Source: Allium sativum
Taxonomy: Eukaryota > Streptophyta > Magnoliopsida > Asparagales > Amaryllidaceae
Length of the DNA stretch: 64,000 nucleotides
Reading direction: 5' to 3'
Assembly: GCA_030737875.1 (NCBI GenBank)
Contig: CM060911.1
Coordinates: 55,050,001-55,114,000 of the forward strand
Positions within the stretch are counted from its first letter, which is position 1. Every line of letters starts with the position of its first letter. Below are positions 1 to 12,300 of the stretch, piece after piece. The translations under genes and the position numbers were made by a program. Below the pieces are notes generated by a model. The model made no database searches and was not told the origin of the DNA. It worked only from the letters and a program-made list of their open reading frames with translations.

Positions 1-726
1 ACCATGTATGGTTATGCAATTCTGTATTGTAGTATATTTCTGATAAGGCAAGGGATTATGTTCTAAATGGAGCTAATAAGGCAATGTTGGGTATTGACTA
101 TTATTTTTATAATGCCAACTTGGAAATTTTTGGTGGTTTATTTTGAAGAATCCTCATCATAACATGAAATATCCTAACGTTTGTTAATTATTTTTAAAGT
201 CAACCAAGTTGTAGTATGTACATATATGGCATACGGAAATAAACTGTATCAGGTTATTCAACTCCTGGTAGATCTAAATTTTATAAACTGGTATAGCAGT
301 GAAATAGTTAAGTTGGACAATATGTAATGATTAGAATGCCTTCACATATATACATGCAGGTCTGAGTTGGTTTATCAGGATTATTCAGCAAGTCTTTGTA
401 TATAGTGACATTTTAGTATACTATTATATGCAAACAACAATTTAGCTCAGGGGAAAATAATACGTGCAACTTTCTTTTATAGGTAACTCTATGTAATCCA
501 CACTTTCCCTGAGAAGAAACTAAATGCTGCGAGTATTTCTTCCCATAGTAATCTGGAACACTATAAGGTCACAAGCCGTACACCTTGGCCAAGCTTAAGA
601 CAAATGAACTCACTCTCTGTACATTGCCATTTTTGAATTCATACACTATGTACTTCCTTTTTTAATTCAATTCAAGTTATTGTGATTGCCGATTGCTTTA
701 CATTTTGGCGCTTCTAGATAGCGCAG
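1..726. other. AT-rich non-coding DNA, possibly intron
   Basis: No convincing coding frame or repeat end is visible. The stretch looks like plant intron or flanking DNA: T-rich runs, many stops in all frames, and a pyrimidine-containing AG acceptor-like end just before position 727. Nothing else is recognised. Confidence 0.4.
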
Positions 727-801
727 GACCACATTGTTTCATGGGAACTGAAATTGCCATATGAGGGTGAAGAACCAATGTATTTGCATCACCCGCAATA
801 A
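727..801 (+). CDS. possible terminal exon fragment (24 codons), product unknown
   Basis: After an acceptor-like GCGCAG at 721-726, an open frame of 24 codons runs to a TAA at 799-801. Its ending, ..WELKLPYEGEEPMYLHHPQ, has an ordinary protein composition, unlike the low-complexity frames elsewhere in this AT-rich stretch. I do not recognise the family. It could be the last exon of a gene whose body lies upstream of the window, an exon captured by a Helitron (a possible Helitron end lies at 4440), or a chance frame. No upstream exon is present within the window, so the reading frame at the acceptor cannot be tested. Confidence 0.25.
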   Translation, partial: DHIVSWELKLPYEGEEPMYLHHPQ

Positions 802-860
802 CTGAGATTCATAGTGTGGACAAACATACATAAAGGTACATATATAACATGTACTGAAAT

Positions 861-980
861 TTGTTGTGGGCAAATCTGAAACCACTGTGTTAAAGGTTGT
901 GTTTAGGTGCCACTTTATATTGTTGTGGACAAATCTGGAATCACTTTGTTAAAGGTTGTGTTTAGGTGCCACTTTATATT
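861..980 (+). repeat. 59-bp tandem duplication, two copies
   Basis: The block beginning TTGTTGTGG at 861 is repeated from 920. Both copies contain CAAATCTG, TTAAAGGTTGTGTTTAGG and end in GCCACTTTATAT. Only a few substitutions separate them, so the duplication is fairly young. No function is apparent. Confidence 0.9.
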
Positions 981-1089
981 GTGAAGTATTTCTTGGCTAG
1001 AAGGAAAATTCTGATTTTGGAGTGTGCACAAGGATTTTTGCATAATAAGATTGCAAAAGAGATGATGTTAAGGATTTGAAATAGAATGT

Positions 1090-1300
1090 ATTTCACCTCC
1101 TATAGACTTTACATTCCATATCTGGCACTGGAAGTTTGATTCTCCTCATGCATTGTCTAATTTGTATTTTGTTATTTTTTATTTGCTGACATGTTTTTTA
1201 TGTTAAACTTTGTCCAGATAGACTGCTTTTCGACTCCTATTGAGTTTATAACCCAGATCTGGCAGTTTAATCTCCTCAAGCATTGTCTAATTTATATTTT
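1090..1300 (+). repeat. diverged direct repeat pair, about 75 bp each
   Basis: Two related blocks, about 1090-1170 and 1227-1300, share CTCCTAT, ATCTGGCA, CTCCTCA and GCATTGTCTAATTT in the same order, roughly 138 bp apart. They are clearly more diverged than the pair at 861-980. No coding potential is seen. Confidence 0.65.
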
Positions 1301-2747
1301 TTTGTATGAACATATTATACTTATCAAATGCCAATTATTTAAAAACAAATTGCTATCATGAAGCGTACGTGCTTTCTTGATGCCTGAATGAATTTATCTA
1401 CTATGCACAAGATTTTTATGGCAGGTAAATTGTATTTTACTAAATAAATATGTGTAATTAAACTAATATAAAATTAATGTATGTTGCCATAAAGAACAAC
1501 CATAACATATGATACCATAACGTTAATATCCAATAGTGTCCAGAAAAATGAAATAACATCAAATAGCATGTATCCTATCACACTTTATAGCCATATTGTA
1601 ACATAGCATATTCCATGATTGAAAAGGTTAAAGTAGCAGTCAGTTAGCTTTAGTGTTCTACCTAATGCAGCTGCATTTTAGCTATAAATTTTGGAATTTA
1701 ACTTAATTACTCAACTGCTTATAATGTTTGATATGATGATTATCGTCCTGATTTTAAGCTCGAGTAGCCGATTCTACTATCTTTATTTAAGTAATAAAGT
1801 TAACCCACTGAGCTAAACCTCCAATTGAGTCTCATATTCCAATTCTTTCTTAAATGCATATGAATTTGCAGCTTAACTTCTTAGTTATATAGCCTACTTA
1901 AATTTTGTTTTTGTACTCCTATATGTATATGCTCGATCAATTCGTAAACGTTCTCCACCATACTTTGCACCAAGACTATCATTAGCCACAACTAATAAAT
2001 TATGTTGAAAAAGCATTATAAGTAGGTTTCCATATCTTTTTTTTAATAATTTACACATCTTTCATTCTTTTTCTTTACAGGTGAGTGAAAGACACCATAT
2101 ATTATTTTAACTATCAACAGATCTAAAGTCTATGGATTTTATTTATTAAACTAAGTACAATGAGAATAGGGAATATGTGTGTATTGAAATTTGGAAACAA
2201 TGATTTTTTCCTTTAACTAAATAATCATACACCATTTCTGTAATGAAATATATTCTACCGTTTACAAGTAACGAAAACTTTAATATGGACAATTACATTT
2301 TTTTTTCCAGTGGACTGAATGGCATGTTTGAACCTGTTTACTATTTAATCAGTATAGAATTTACATGTGACATTATATAAATTTAAATCAACAAGCTAAA
2401 ACCCACTTGATGCCAAGAAGTTTTTGACTAAGATAAGTTTTCGACTACTATTATCCAATGCCAAGACCTTATATATTACTTGTATCACAATATATTATTA
2501 GATCTTATGCACTTTTACCTGCTAACTATCTATAGTAAGGTTGTGTGCCTTCTACACTTTCCTAGCCTCACTGGCATTGTTTACAGATTTATATCAATTT
2601 ACGAAGATAAAGTTGCAAATATATTTGGATATTTGAAGCAAACACAGTGATACGCAGTGTATATCAAATATGTGATATGTGCACATTGTAAGATAACACT
2701 TTGTAATGCTTCCATCTGTCATTTATACTTAATGAAATCCTAAAGGC
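1301..2747. other. AT-rich DNA, nothing recognised
   Basis: No open frame of note, no repeat termini and no RNA gene are visible. Splice-like motifs (for example CTTTACAG followed by GTGAGT near 2076-2086) occur without a supporting exon. It is probably intron, UTR or transposon filler linked to the L26 pseudogene that follows. Confidence 0.4.
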
Positions 2748-3087
2748 TTACCTCTATCAGCTGTCCTTCACGATAAATAATACTTCTCTCCATCTCTAAT
2801 CAAAAAGGACGATGAAGTCCAGGTAGTTAGGTGAATCTTCAAAGGACACAATGGTAAGGCGATTCAAGTTTATTTGCACAAATGGCTGATTCACATGGAA
2901 TGAATTACAGCTGGGCTACTGTCAATGTCAGCATCATCTATTGAAGGTCGTGATATTAAAGCTGAAGTTGAACAAGAATAGGATGGCACTGCTTGAGAGA
3001 AGTGAAGCTGGTTGGAGCGTTGCTGATATGGAAACCAACGGCGAGTTCTCCATTGAAAATCCTTCTGATCTGAAGCGTCAAAATTGA
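2748..3087 (+). pseudogene. RPL26: 60S ribosomal protein L26 (uL24) pseudogene fragment
   Basis: Stepping through the three forward frames recovers the C-terminal two thirds of eukaryotic L26, an RNA-binding large-subunit protein with a KOW motif near the peptide exit tunnel. In order I can read PLS..L..K, then KKDDEVQVVR, FKGHNGKAIQVY.HKW.IH, ATVNVSI, and finally KVVILKLKLNKNRMALLER followed by a diverged tail ending in TGA at 3085-3087. The known family order is KDDEVQVVRG, KGREGKVVQVYRRKWVIH, TVNVGI, PSKVVITKLRLDKDRK, so the match is collinear. At least three in-frame stops (2781-2783 region, after VVR, after IHME) and at least one frameshift near 2940 make it dead. The basic N-terminal part is not recognisable. 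No poly(A) or target duplication is obvious, so it may be a processed copy or a captured fragment. Confidence 0.85.
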
Positions 3088-4409
3088 TTTGTTATTTTGT
3101 TTCATGTTTCCCCGATAAAATAACCAATGTTTGTTGTTTTGTTTGACACACGCTTATTTTTGTACTTGAATTTATGCAAAACTGAATAGCTTTCATATAG
3201 CAGCAAATTTTGTAATGTATGTTTATCATGTTAATGTAAATGTATGAATTTCAAATGTAAAGAATGTTCAACTTCGAACCAGTGCATTAGGATATGTATG
3301 CCTAATGATACCCTTACATAAATTTTTAAAGGCTAAATGATTTTCTGTTAACATTGATTAGCAAATATATTTCGTAACTCCATGGGAAACCCAGCGGTAT
3401 TTGTATAACATGAAAATTTAATCACTTTATTATTATTTTTATGCTAAATACATATACTTTGACCAGTGATAAATGGTGCAGTGGGTTTTATGATTTATAA
3501 TGGATTTATATTCTTTTGCGATCTAAATTTTCTGACTGAGTTGTGCTAGAACAGGTAACAAAAGGAAGACTGCAAGCGTAATTTTAAAACAATTTCTACT
3601 ACAATTGCCATGAATGCATAGTAAATTTCAAAATTGAAATATAATCTGCCTTGATGATTATTCGTTCATTACATATTGTTCAACATATTTTGTTTAGATA
3701 TTGATACGTTGGTTTTGAATACTTTCAGATGGTGTGCATCTAAGGAAGATGCCAATTTGCGATCAGCAATCAAAATTTTATTTATATTTTTATATTACCA
3801 TGCTAAATAAATAATTTTGCCACTTTAGATCTTTTAAGTAACTTATGCAAATAATATGCAACATAGGTAAAATCTACCGTCAATTCAGTAAAAAAAATTC
3901 CCAATCATTGTTTTCATTGGACTGGTCTAAGCCAAGAATTTACAAATTTAATATGTCTGTATGCGATATTAATCTCATAAGCTCAAATAAAATAAAGAAA
4001 TAAAGTAAAGATATAAAGACTGCATCCTTTAGCAATTGATAAAAAAAATACTCCTCTTTACAACTATGTTCCCCACCTTACCGTGTTCGTAAAATGGGTT
4101 ACACACTAGCATTATTTTGTCAACAACGACTACACGATTAAACTGGATGTTCATGCATGAAACATAATGGTTTTTACATAATTGCTTATTCTACTACAAG
4201 TTATCTCAACCATAACTACAAATTCATATGCTCCAATCAAGGTTACTTCTACCATTTTTCCAACACTTAAACATTCTCACATATATTATCATGAAGTTCT
4301 ATGCAATACCAACCCAAAATAAACTCCAACTTTTTGCTACACAGCTTTACATCACTCTTGTGCCCATAATCATTATCTCCTTGCTAATTGCTAACCCATA
4401 AAGCCCAAA
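3088..4409. other. AT-rich DNA downstream of the L26 pseudogene
   Basis: No gene, LTR terminus or tandem repeat is recognised. If the terminus at 4415-4444 is a real Helitron end, this stretch would be interior to that element. Confidence 0.4.
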
Positions 4410-4414
4410 CCTCT

Positions 4415-4444
4415 CCACGTGCGTAGCATGGGTTCCAACCTAGT
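4415..4444 (+). mobile_element. candidate Helitron 3' terminus (hairpin plus CTAGT)
   Basis: A short stem, CCACG/CATGG with one mismatch around GTAG, is followed a few bases later by CTAGT at 4440-4444. Rolling-circle Helitrons end in CTRRT with a short GC-rich hairpin just upstream, and plant copies often read CCGTGCGTAGCACGG. The base after CTAGT is A rather than the expected T. The 5' TC terminus was not located, and (TA)n follows at once. If real, the element would have carried the L26 fragment and perhaps the exon at 727. Confidence 0.35.
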
Positions 4445-4446
4445 AT

Positions 4447-4447
4447 G

Positions 4448-4500
<53 letters not shown>
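4447..4500. repeat. (TA)n microsatellite
   Basis: About 25 TA dinucleotides lie exactly at the junction between the unrelated left flank and the truncated LTR of element 1. The 3' LTR of the same element has only CATACATATAT here, so the run probably grew at the breakpoint. Confidence 0.95.
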
Positions 4501-4502
<2 letters not shown>

Positions 4503-7500
4503 ATTGTTTTAATGACCAATCACCATTTTTGTACCAAAATATGTTGTGTGCGAAGCACGTGCCTCGTCTTAATTATTAAATGATTTATAAAGCTATTTCT
4601 TATATTGCTAAGATGGATAAGCAAGTGAGCAAGGATTAATATAATGATTAATTACTGAAATTAATTATTAAGGAACAATTAAAATGAGATTATTTTGAAA
4701 TAGATTATTGTTTATTTAATAATAATCGAAGTAAATGAGATTATTTAAAATAATAATATTATTTATTAATTTAAACGAAAAGATGAGTTAGAGTTGATCA
4801 ACGAGTTAATCATGTTTTAAAATTGTCCAAGCCAACTGTTTTAATGGAAACTGATTATTAAATTACATTAGTTTATGCCGATTAATCTAATGGTATAACT
4901 TAGCAAATGGTGTTTAACTTAATAAGAATTAAAAAGGAAATTGGGTATTTATTCCAGTTAATGATAAAATAAATTATAATTTAAGCTATTACTTTTTAAA
5001 TGAAGTTCATTTAAATAAGTAATCGAAGTTTAAAATGAAATAATTGAATTTTAAAGTGAGTTTATGAACGGGTTTACCTTTAAACTGAGTTGGTAAATTA
5101 AGTTAAAAAGGTATTTTAAGCGAATGCGATAAGCTTAAAATAAATGTTTGAATTAAGAAAAGGAAATCGACACGAAAAGGATTCATATTAAACCAAAGTT
5201 GTATAAACGAGTTTATAAAAAGAGATGGGAAGTTAAAGCGTTAATTTTAAATTAACGTTATTTAATAATCACATTAAGTAAAATTGATGAAAATTGAAAT
5301 AGGTTTTCCAAGAGGAAATTATTGAAAGGTTTAGGAAAAGGATTCTGGTAATTGAATTTGGTAAAAAAAAATCGAGCAATAGTATTTGTAATAAAAACCT
5401 GGATGATGAAACAAATAGTTTAAAGAAGTTAAGATTTAAAAGTTAGTGTTTTATTTGTCATTTACTAAATCAATGATTTCAGTAATAATAGTATATTTAA
5501 AAAAGGGGATTTCAAAAGTAAGAAGGTTTTATAAAACCATATTTCAAATAAAATAGAGAAGTGTTATTTGTTGGTATTAGAATGAATATGGGTTTGTGAG
5601 TTACAACTCATATATATCTTAAAATAAGAATGTTGTTGACCAAGGTTTGATAGGTAATTGAACGACTTTAGTATAAGCGGAGGATGACATGAGTTGCAAT
5701 GATAAAGATGTTAGAAGCGATTTATTATGAGAAATAATAATGCGACGTTATTTGAAGTATTTGAGGATGGATATAATGAGATTTCAAATTAAAAGAAAAA
5801 GGATTTGAGAAACTATATATATATATTGATATTTCAAAAATAACGAAAATAAAAAGGGCTTGAGAATATGAAATGATATTTCCATGGTGAGAGAAGTAAA
5901 AGGAGATTTCATGAAGATATGACGATATTTTTGAAGTAAAGGAATGAGACTTATAATGAGTTTATTCTAAAAAGATAAGTGACGATTATTGTTTTCCAAT
6001 AACAAAACGAAAGGAGATTTCGTAAGGGTTGCTTTACGAATGATAAGTTGAATCGATTTCCCGATTTTAGATAATAAGAAGTGTCATAGCAAATGATTTG
6101 AATTGATAATTAAATGGGAATTTGGATATGATTATAATATATTTTTCTAAGTACTAAATAGAAATAGTTTGAGAATATTTGTATAAGAAGTGAATACCGT
6201 GTTGAAAGATTTAGAAGTTTTAATTAACCATTCATAAATTATTTTTAATTAAAAAGGCCAAGTGACACTGTGTATTCAACCAGTAGATCCATTTCACTTT
6301 CTTTATTTGATGGTTAAATAACCGACTATCAAAATCTTACCTATACGATTGTTGGTATAGAAAGACCGAGTTCGAATTTATATTCGAAAACCATTCCGAC
6401 CAATAAATATGAATACGTGGAAAATGCTAACCAAGCTGGAGCAATCGAAAACCGTGGATCATCATAAAATGGTAGAATTGCTTACAATCTCTGGCCGATC
6501 CCCATAAATATACTGTGATTCTATCGTGATTAGAATCTACGATTCACAAGGACTTCTCGCTATTTATTCTCAAGGTGATTCCTAGGATGCAGTAGAAGAT
6601 TGCGTTCGGTTCATTCTGTTCCTGGGTGACGTGTATGGATGGATGTCTGGCAGAGTATTTCCAAAAAGATTACATACATTGATTTCATCAACCATACCAA
6701 GAGTAGAGATGGAGAAGGAAACTTCTTTTACCTAACATGTAAAGTATTGTTGTGGATGTCAATTGGTAATTTTGATGGATCTAACGATGTGGCATTCAAA
6801 CTAAATGTGATGTGCTGATTATAAAGGTAAAACGTGGCCTCAAGCCTCATCAACTGGGAAATGGTAAAAATCGGGTAGGTCGCATGGCTTTGCGGGTCGC
6901 ACGCATTAGGGTATATCATTACCTGATCTGGAGAAATAGAATGCCTTTGGTTGCCCCTTTTATTTTTGTATGCTTTCGGCTGTTGGCTGGCCCCCAATTG
7001 TGGTAATGATATATTCGGTACTCTTAAGTGAAGTGAGGTGTCAGTCATGTTTATCCTGGGTTGCAAGATGTTCTTGTTGAACTCTAATATATTCATCTCC
7101 GAAGGTACGTTGTTGGAAGGTGGTACCATCCCTTGCCGGAAAATCCATTCTCCAATAAGAGCTCGCGGTTTTGATTGTATACTATGTATGTAAAGCGTGA
7201 GATGCAAGCGTTCTGCTAGATTGATATTTACTTGATTTACATCACTATTACAATATCATACTAATATTTATTTAAAAAATGTTTTGGGTTATCGTAAGTT
7301 AAAAACTGTCCGTATTTATGTGTGGATTTGGTCTTACAATTATCCTTTCTTTCGAAAACATTTTAACTTTAAAATCAAGTTGGATGCTACACATAAACTT
7401 AGGGAGTTTTTCTCACTCTGGTTCGCCAAACTGATCCCACGTTTGTAATGCTTGGGTTAGACCGGGTTCTACATGTTCAGGTTATTAGATGCTGTGAAGT

Positions 7501-7846
7501 CCAAAGACGAGCTAGAGAAGTCCGGGCGTATGATATATAGTTATTCCGTTGTGTGTTGTATATAAGGACAGATTATTATAACTGTCCAGATGTGTCGATG
7601 CACTCTAATGATTGTAAGTTTTATTTTAGGCTCTCAATAAAGTTTTAGTTCTATATTATATTTTTCCACTACGATGTGAGACTCTGATTCTGTGTTGGTT
7701 CTTCTTCTCATTCTTCTATTCCAATATTTCTTTCTATCTTATCTCACCCTCTAACTTCTTTCTTTTATCTTTCTGCGTTACTTTGGTTTTGGCATGAGAT
7801 GTATCACTGTCGAAATTCGAGTGTCAAATTTTTCGAGTTTCCGCGG
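4497..7846 (+). repeat. 5' LTR remnant of element 1
   Basis: Pairs with 12160-15509 over its whole length. Its last bases are degraded (TTTCCGCGG where the 3' LTR has GTCGCTACA), but the primer site follows directly. Open frames inside, for example 6728-7207 on the minus strand and 6812-7006 on the plus strand, are not kept as frames in the second LTR or in element 2 and are not taken as genes. Confidence 0.8.
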
Positions 7847-7847
7847 T

Positions 7848-7858
7848 TGGTATCAGAG
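7848..7858 (+). promoter_or_regulatory. primer binding site, tRNA-iMet type
   Basis: TGGTATCAGAG is complementary to the 3' end of initiator methionine tRNA, the usual minus-strand primer of plant Ty1 and Ty3 elements. It lies immediately after the LTR end. Confidence 0.85.
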
Positions 7859-7938
7859 GAATGGTTTAGTAATAACCTTGGCTCTGTGGTATAACTCGAT
7901 AAAGATGTGGTTAGTAATATTCTAGATTGACTTTGAGA

Positions 7939-8003
7939 GTGTGTGTGTATGCATGCGCGCGTGTGTGTGTGTGTGTATGTGTATATATATATATATATGT
8001 ACG
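7939..8003. repeat. 65-nt perfect alternating purine-pyrimidine tract
   Basis: TG repeats, then TGCATGCGCGCGTG, then more TG and TA repeats, alternate purine and pyrimidine without a break for 65 nt. The central GCGCGCG is the most Z-DNA-prone part. Element 2 has only a much shorter, interrupted alternating tract at the matching interior place. Confidence 0.9.
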
Positions 8004-8920
8004 GGAGAGTGTATTTGTAAATTTTATATATACGAATGTTCTGTATTGTGTTGTTTGATCGGTTCAAGTTGGACTGGCAATTGACACAATACTGTTTTGT
8101 AAAGAGGGTAAATGAAATAATTTTTCTCAAAGTATTTATATATATAAAAATAAATAATTTTACGAAATTATTGAAATATGAGTTTTTTGAATGATTTGTA
8201 TGAATTCAAATTGGATTATAAACTTGAAGGGTTATTATAACTAAAAGAGTGTTTCACATATGGAATGTGTGAATAATAATTTTAACACGGAACTAAACAA
8301 ATCAGAATTTAACTTAAAGCTAAGTTAAACGAAAATCAGAATATGAAAATTGAAATAATTGAAAGATTAATTAGTTAATTGAATATGAATTCAATTGGTT
8401 TGAGTTATGTTGATTGTTGTTTGTTGGATAATAGATTGGTTGGATAATAAAATTTATCAACAGAAAGGAATTGAAAAACTAAGAAATAAATTCCAAAATA
8501 ATAAATGAAAATAAATTCATTTATGAAATAAAACTAAATAATTTAATCCAGTATGTGTTATTTGCATTATCAATTGAATCAAATGCAGGATGGAAGAGGA
8601 AGAGCAGTTAGTGCAATCCTTGTTGATTAGAGTTTGGTTTCCCGACAAATAGGTAAACATTAATATTATTTATTGGTGATTGATTTTATATGCCTGAGTT
8701 GATTCCCCATTTTGCTTTGTTTTCTTTTGATCAATATGAGGTCTGGAACAACAGTTATAGTTGTTTGGATCGACCAGTAGAGAGGAGATGCTGGCAAATA
8801 TTTCGTAAATTTTACAACTGAGAATATTTTTGATGACAACTTTTAAAACCAGAAAGTATATATTTATGATTTGGAAATTATTATTTTGGAAATAATTGCG
8901 TTTAGAACACTCTTTTTTAC

Positions 8921-8961
8921 TTAGTAATTTCGGGGACGAAATTTTATTAAAGGGGGAAGAT
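8921..8961 (+). promoter_or_regulatory. 3' end signal and polypurine tract of element 1
   Basis: TTTCGGGGACGAAATT followed by AAAGGGGGAAGA directly precedes the 3' LTR. The tract primes plus-strand DNA synthesis. The same two-part block precedes the 3' LTRs of element 2 (27132-27170, minus strand) and of the Tekay element (50176-50216). Confidence 0.85.
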
Positions 8962-9348
8962 TGTAGTGAACTGGATTTTCGGCTATTTGATTTGAATATT
9001 TAAATCTATTTTAAATATTAAATTTGAATTATTTATGGAATTTAATATCGAATTTGTTAATTAAATGACAATCGAACGTTTATACTTATATTTGTATTAA
9101 AACAAACTCGGAACATCGCGGTAGTTCATAATATTGAGTTTTGAACTTTAATTGAATATACGGAATCCGTTTTAATTTGAAATTCTATGAAACAAGAAAA
9201 GTTTGAATCTATTTGATAATAATTTCCTAATAGAAGAGAAAAAATGAGATTTCGGCTTATATATTGTAAGTTATGTCCAAGTCAAATTTTAATATAGTCG
9301 CTATGGAATTCGTTAATAAATTATAACGATTATTTAATTATATAAAAG

Positions 9349-9385
<37 letters not shown>

Positions 9386-12300
9386 GATATCATTTAAGTC
9401 AAAACGTTAATTTTGAGATATTAATCCATATCGATTGATATGAAGTGATATATTATTTTATTTGGTTATATTCGATAATAATAATAATTTATTTTTAATT
9501 GTTTGGGTTTATTTATAATATTATATCGATATTATATAAGCGTTAAAAATATATGTTTTCCAAACAACCTCCGTTTTCGACAAAACGAATTTTATTGAAA
9601 TACGTATAGCTAGCTATTGCTACATTTCCAGTTTGGAGCCAATCGGAGCTGTTTTATCTATACATGCAAATTAAAAGTGAACCGATAAATATATTAGAAA
9701 TTAAAATAATGTCGTTCAACAAACGAAGTTGGTTTTCAATGAAATTAGTTCTGTTGGGTCAGGAGCATCAAGACGTAGCAATGTGTGTACTTTCGTTGTG
9801 TCGGAATTGTGTGTGACAGTTTATATATAATGTTTCAACATAAACATTGGTGAAATAGTTTAATGGTAAAATAGTTTAATGGTATAAAACCTAAAGGGTA
9901 TCAAATCAGGTTATCAAAAAAATAATAAATAAATAATTTCCTTCCATGTTAAGTCCCCATCCTCCAGTATGCAGACCTATGAAATTCGTACATAGGCACA
10001 ACTAAGAAATGGGAGAACGACAGACTATCCTACATCTACACTCTAGTCTACACTCTATAAAATATAAATCAAATGTACAAACGCTTAGCAAAGACGTAGC
10101 ACAAGTTTTACAAGCACATGCATTCTTCCACCTCATTTCTTTTTGCGCAAGTATGAAAAGTCACATGCAAATTTAATGGCCGGCCACCTTATTTTGTACC
10201 ACACATGAGCTTATCGTGTATTCTTTCTCCTTTTAAATAGGCCTACGCACATATATACAGACGTAAACAAGAAATCACACATATCAGTCTATATGTTCTT
10301 CGTACTTTCCTAACTTCTGAAAATTCAATGCTGAAGCAACTTCACCCTTAAGAAAATGTACATGCTGGCCTAGGAAAATATTTGCAGTGTCTAGTTTAAA
10401 TAAATCGCAGCTAGTTTCTTTTGTTTAGTCTTCATCGGTAGGCCTTAACATTTTTGGATCACTACCCTAGCCTCGTAACCCCCCATCACTTGGTGCCTAA
10501 TTTTCCCAACCCATATATACACACGCAACATTCCTTAGTTTTCTTCTTCCAGCTATTATTGCAGCAAGCTTCCATGCCCGATATAAAATTCAAAACAAAA
10601 TAATATATACCACTATAAATCATAGGATCTGTTCCATTGAGCTCGCAACCATATTTATGGCACGATGACAATTATTTTGTGGCATTCGAAACACCTGTTC
10701 GAACTGGAAAAAAAGAAACCATAGATGGGAATGGTTAATCATGCATGGAGTTTAAAACATGCAGACGTAGTGGAAGACTTGGCTTGCGTGATGATTAGGG
10801 AAAACATTGGAATGAGCTTCGGAATTTATTCATGAAAAAAGGAAAAAAAATGTCCAGAAGAAAATGAAATGAAACTAGAATAAGAAATGAGGACGTGGGG
10901 CTTGGATCCCTGAAGCAGGCAGAAGGGAAAAAAGAAGCACGGGAGATGGGTGTTGTTCTTTACTGTTCGAATATATGAGGGGTTGAGCCGGGTATAATAA
11001 GAAATATAGGAAGGAAGGCGTATTGGACTAAAGTGGAAAATGAGGAAAGACGCAGTGACAGGCTAGACAAGAATGAACAGTGTGCGCGGTGAGTAAAGAA
11101 CTAAGTATGCCTAATCTTACTTGAAGTTCCTGACCTTATTTATGACATGCATATCACTATGTTTACATACCCATTTGAAACAATACATACGTATTTACGC
11201 GGATGTTATATAATTAGTTATATTAATTTATAATTAGAATAGTTAAATAAATATAATTAAATAATTATCCCATTTAATTAAATCCGTAGATCGTATAATT
11301 CATAACTTGTTCATTCAATAATAGAATTGGACAAAACCAGGGAAAGTGGAACTGTGTTAACAAGCGTAACCTTTCAGAGTTAGGCTGGTCAGCACAAGAA
11401 GCAATAGAAAATTTTAATTAAATTAAACGCTGGTTTAGTTTAATTAAAAACAGTCGTTTAACGCAGAATTAAATCAAGGTGAGTTAGACTCACTCAGTTC
11501 TCCCACTTATATTTATATAAGTCGGGTTTAAATATTTGTATGCTATGTTTGTTAGTTGTTGAATGATTTGATGATTGTTTGCATATATATATTTAATATT
11601 TTTATATGACTAATTTAAATTAAATGTTCGTTTAATTTAATCGAACACAATCGTTATTTTTAACGATTATTTCCAATGGAGGTAACTTACCTTGTTAGTT
11701 ACGTTTATAAAAATACAAATGTATTAAAATTGAATTGGACGCTTGAATTGTTGTTAGTTGACCGTTATCAGTTGAATTAATTATTCATGTTTATTATAAA
11801 TTATCGTATTAAGTGGATTAACCTATTTGATACAGGAAAGAACAGGTTGGAAGGATCCAACCGAATTCCTCAAATTTATCGTTTATTTTCATGTTATATT
11901 ACCTGTATTATTAAACCAGTCTGATTGGGTGATTGATTGATTATTGATTATTGAACCTAGATTCACCATTTGTTTGTTATTAACCAATGGGTATAATTGG
12001 TTGAGAAAGTGGCTGTAGATGGCCTAAATTATATATCATTTATTAAGATTGATTTACCGTCAGGTGAATCAATAGAAATGAATTTATGAAATTTATTTTA
12101 TAACTGAAAATAGATTTTTAAATATATTATTTTAAATGAAGTTTATAAACCTCACATACATATATTGATTGTTTTAGCCACCAATTACCATTTTTGTACC
12201 AAAATCTGTCTTGTGCGAAGCACGTGCCTCATCTTAATTATTATTATAAAGTTAATTCTTATATTTATAAGATGGATAAGCAAGTGAGCAAGGATTAATG

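Larger units (their letters stand above)
7847..8961 (+). mobile_element. interior of element 1, non-coding
   Basis: About 1115 bp without a usable open frame. It begins at the primer site and shares several blocks with the interior of element 2 read on its own sense strand (28568 down to 27132): TACCTTGGCTCTGTGG or ATAACCTTGGCTCTGTGG soon after the primer site, AAAGAGGGTAAATGAAATA further in, then GACCAGTA with GCTGGC, and the block ahead of the polypurine tract. Such conservation without coding suggests cis signals for packaging and priming. Confidence 0.7.

Noticed and set aside
6728..7207. 159-codon minus-strand frame in the 5' LTR of element 1
   Set aside because: The 3' LTR splits it into shorter frames and it is antisense to the element; no known domain.
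7848..7858. tRNA-like TGGTATCAGAG matches
   Set aside because: These are primer sites complementary to tRNA-iMet, not tRNA genes; no cloverleaf surrounds them.
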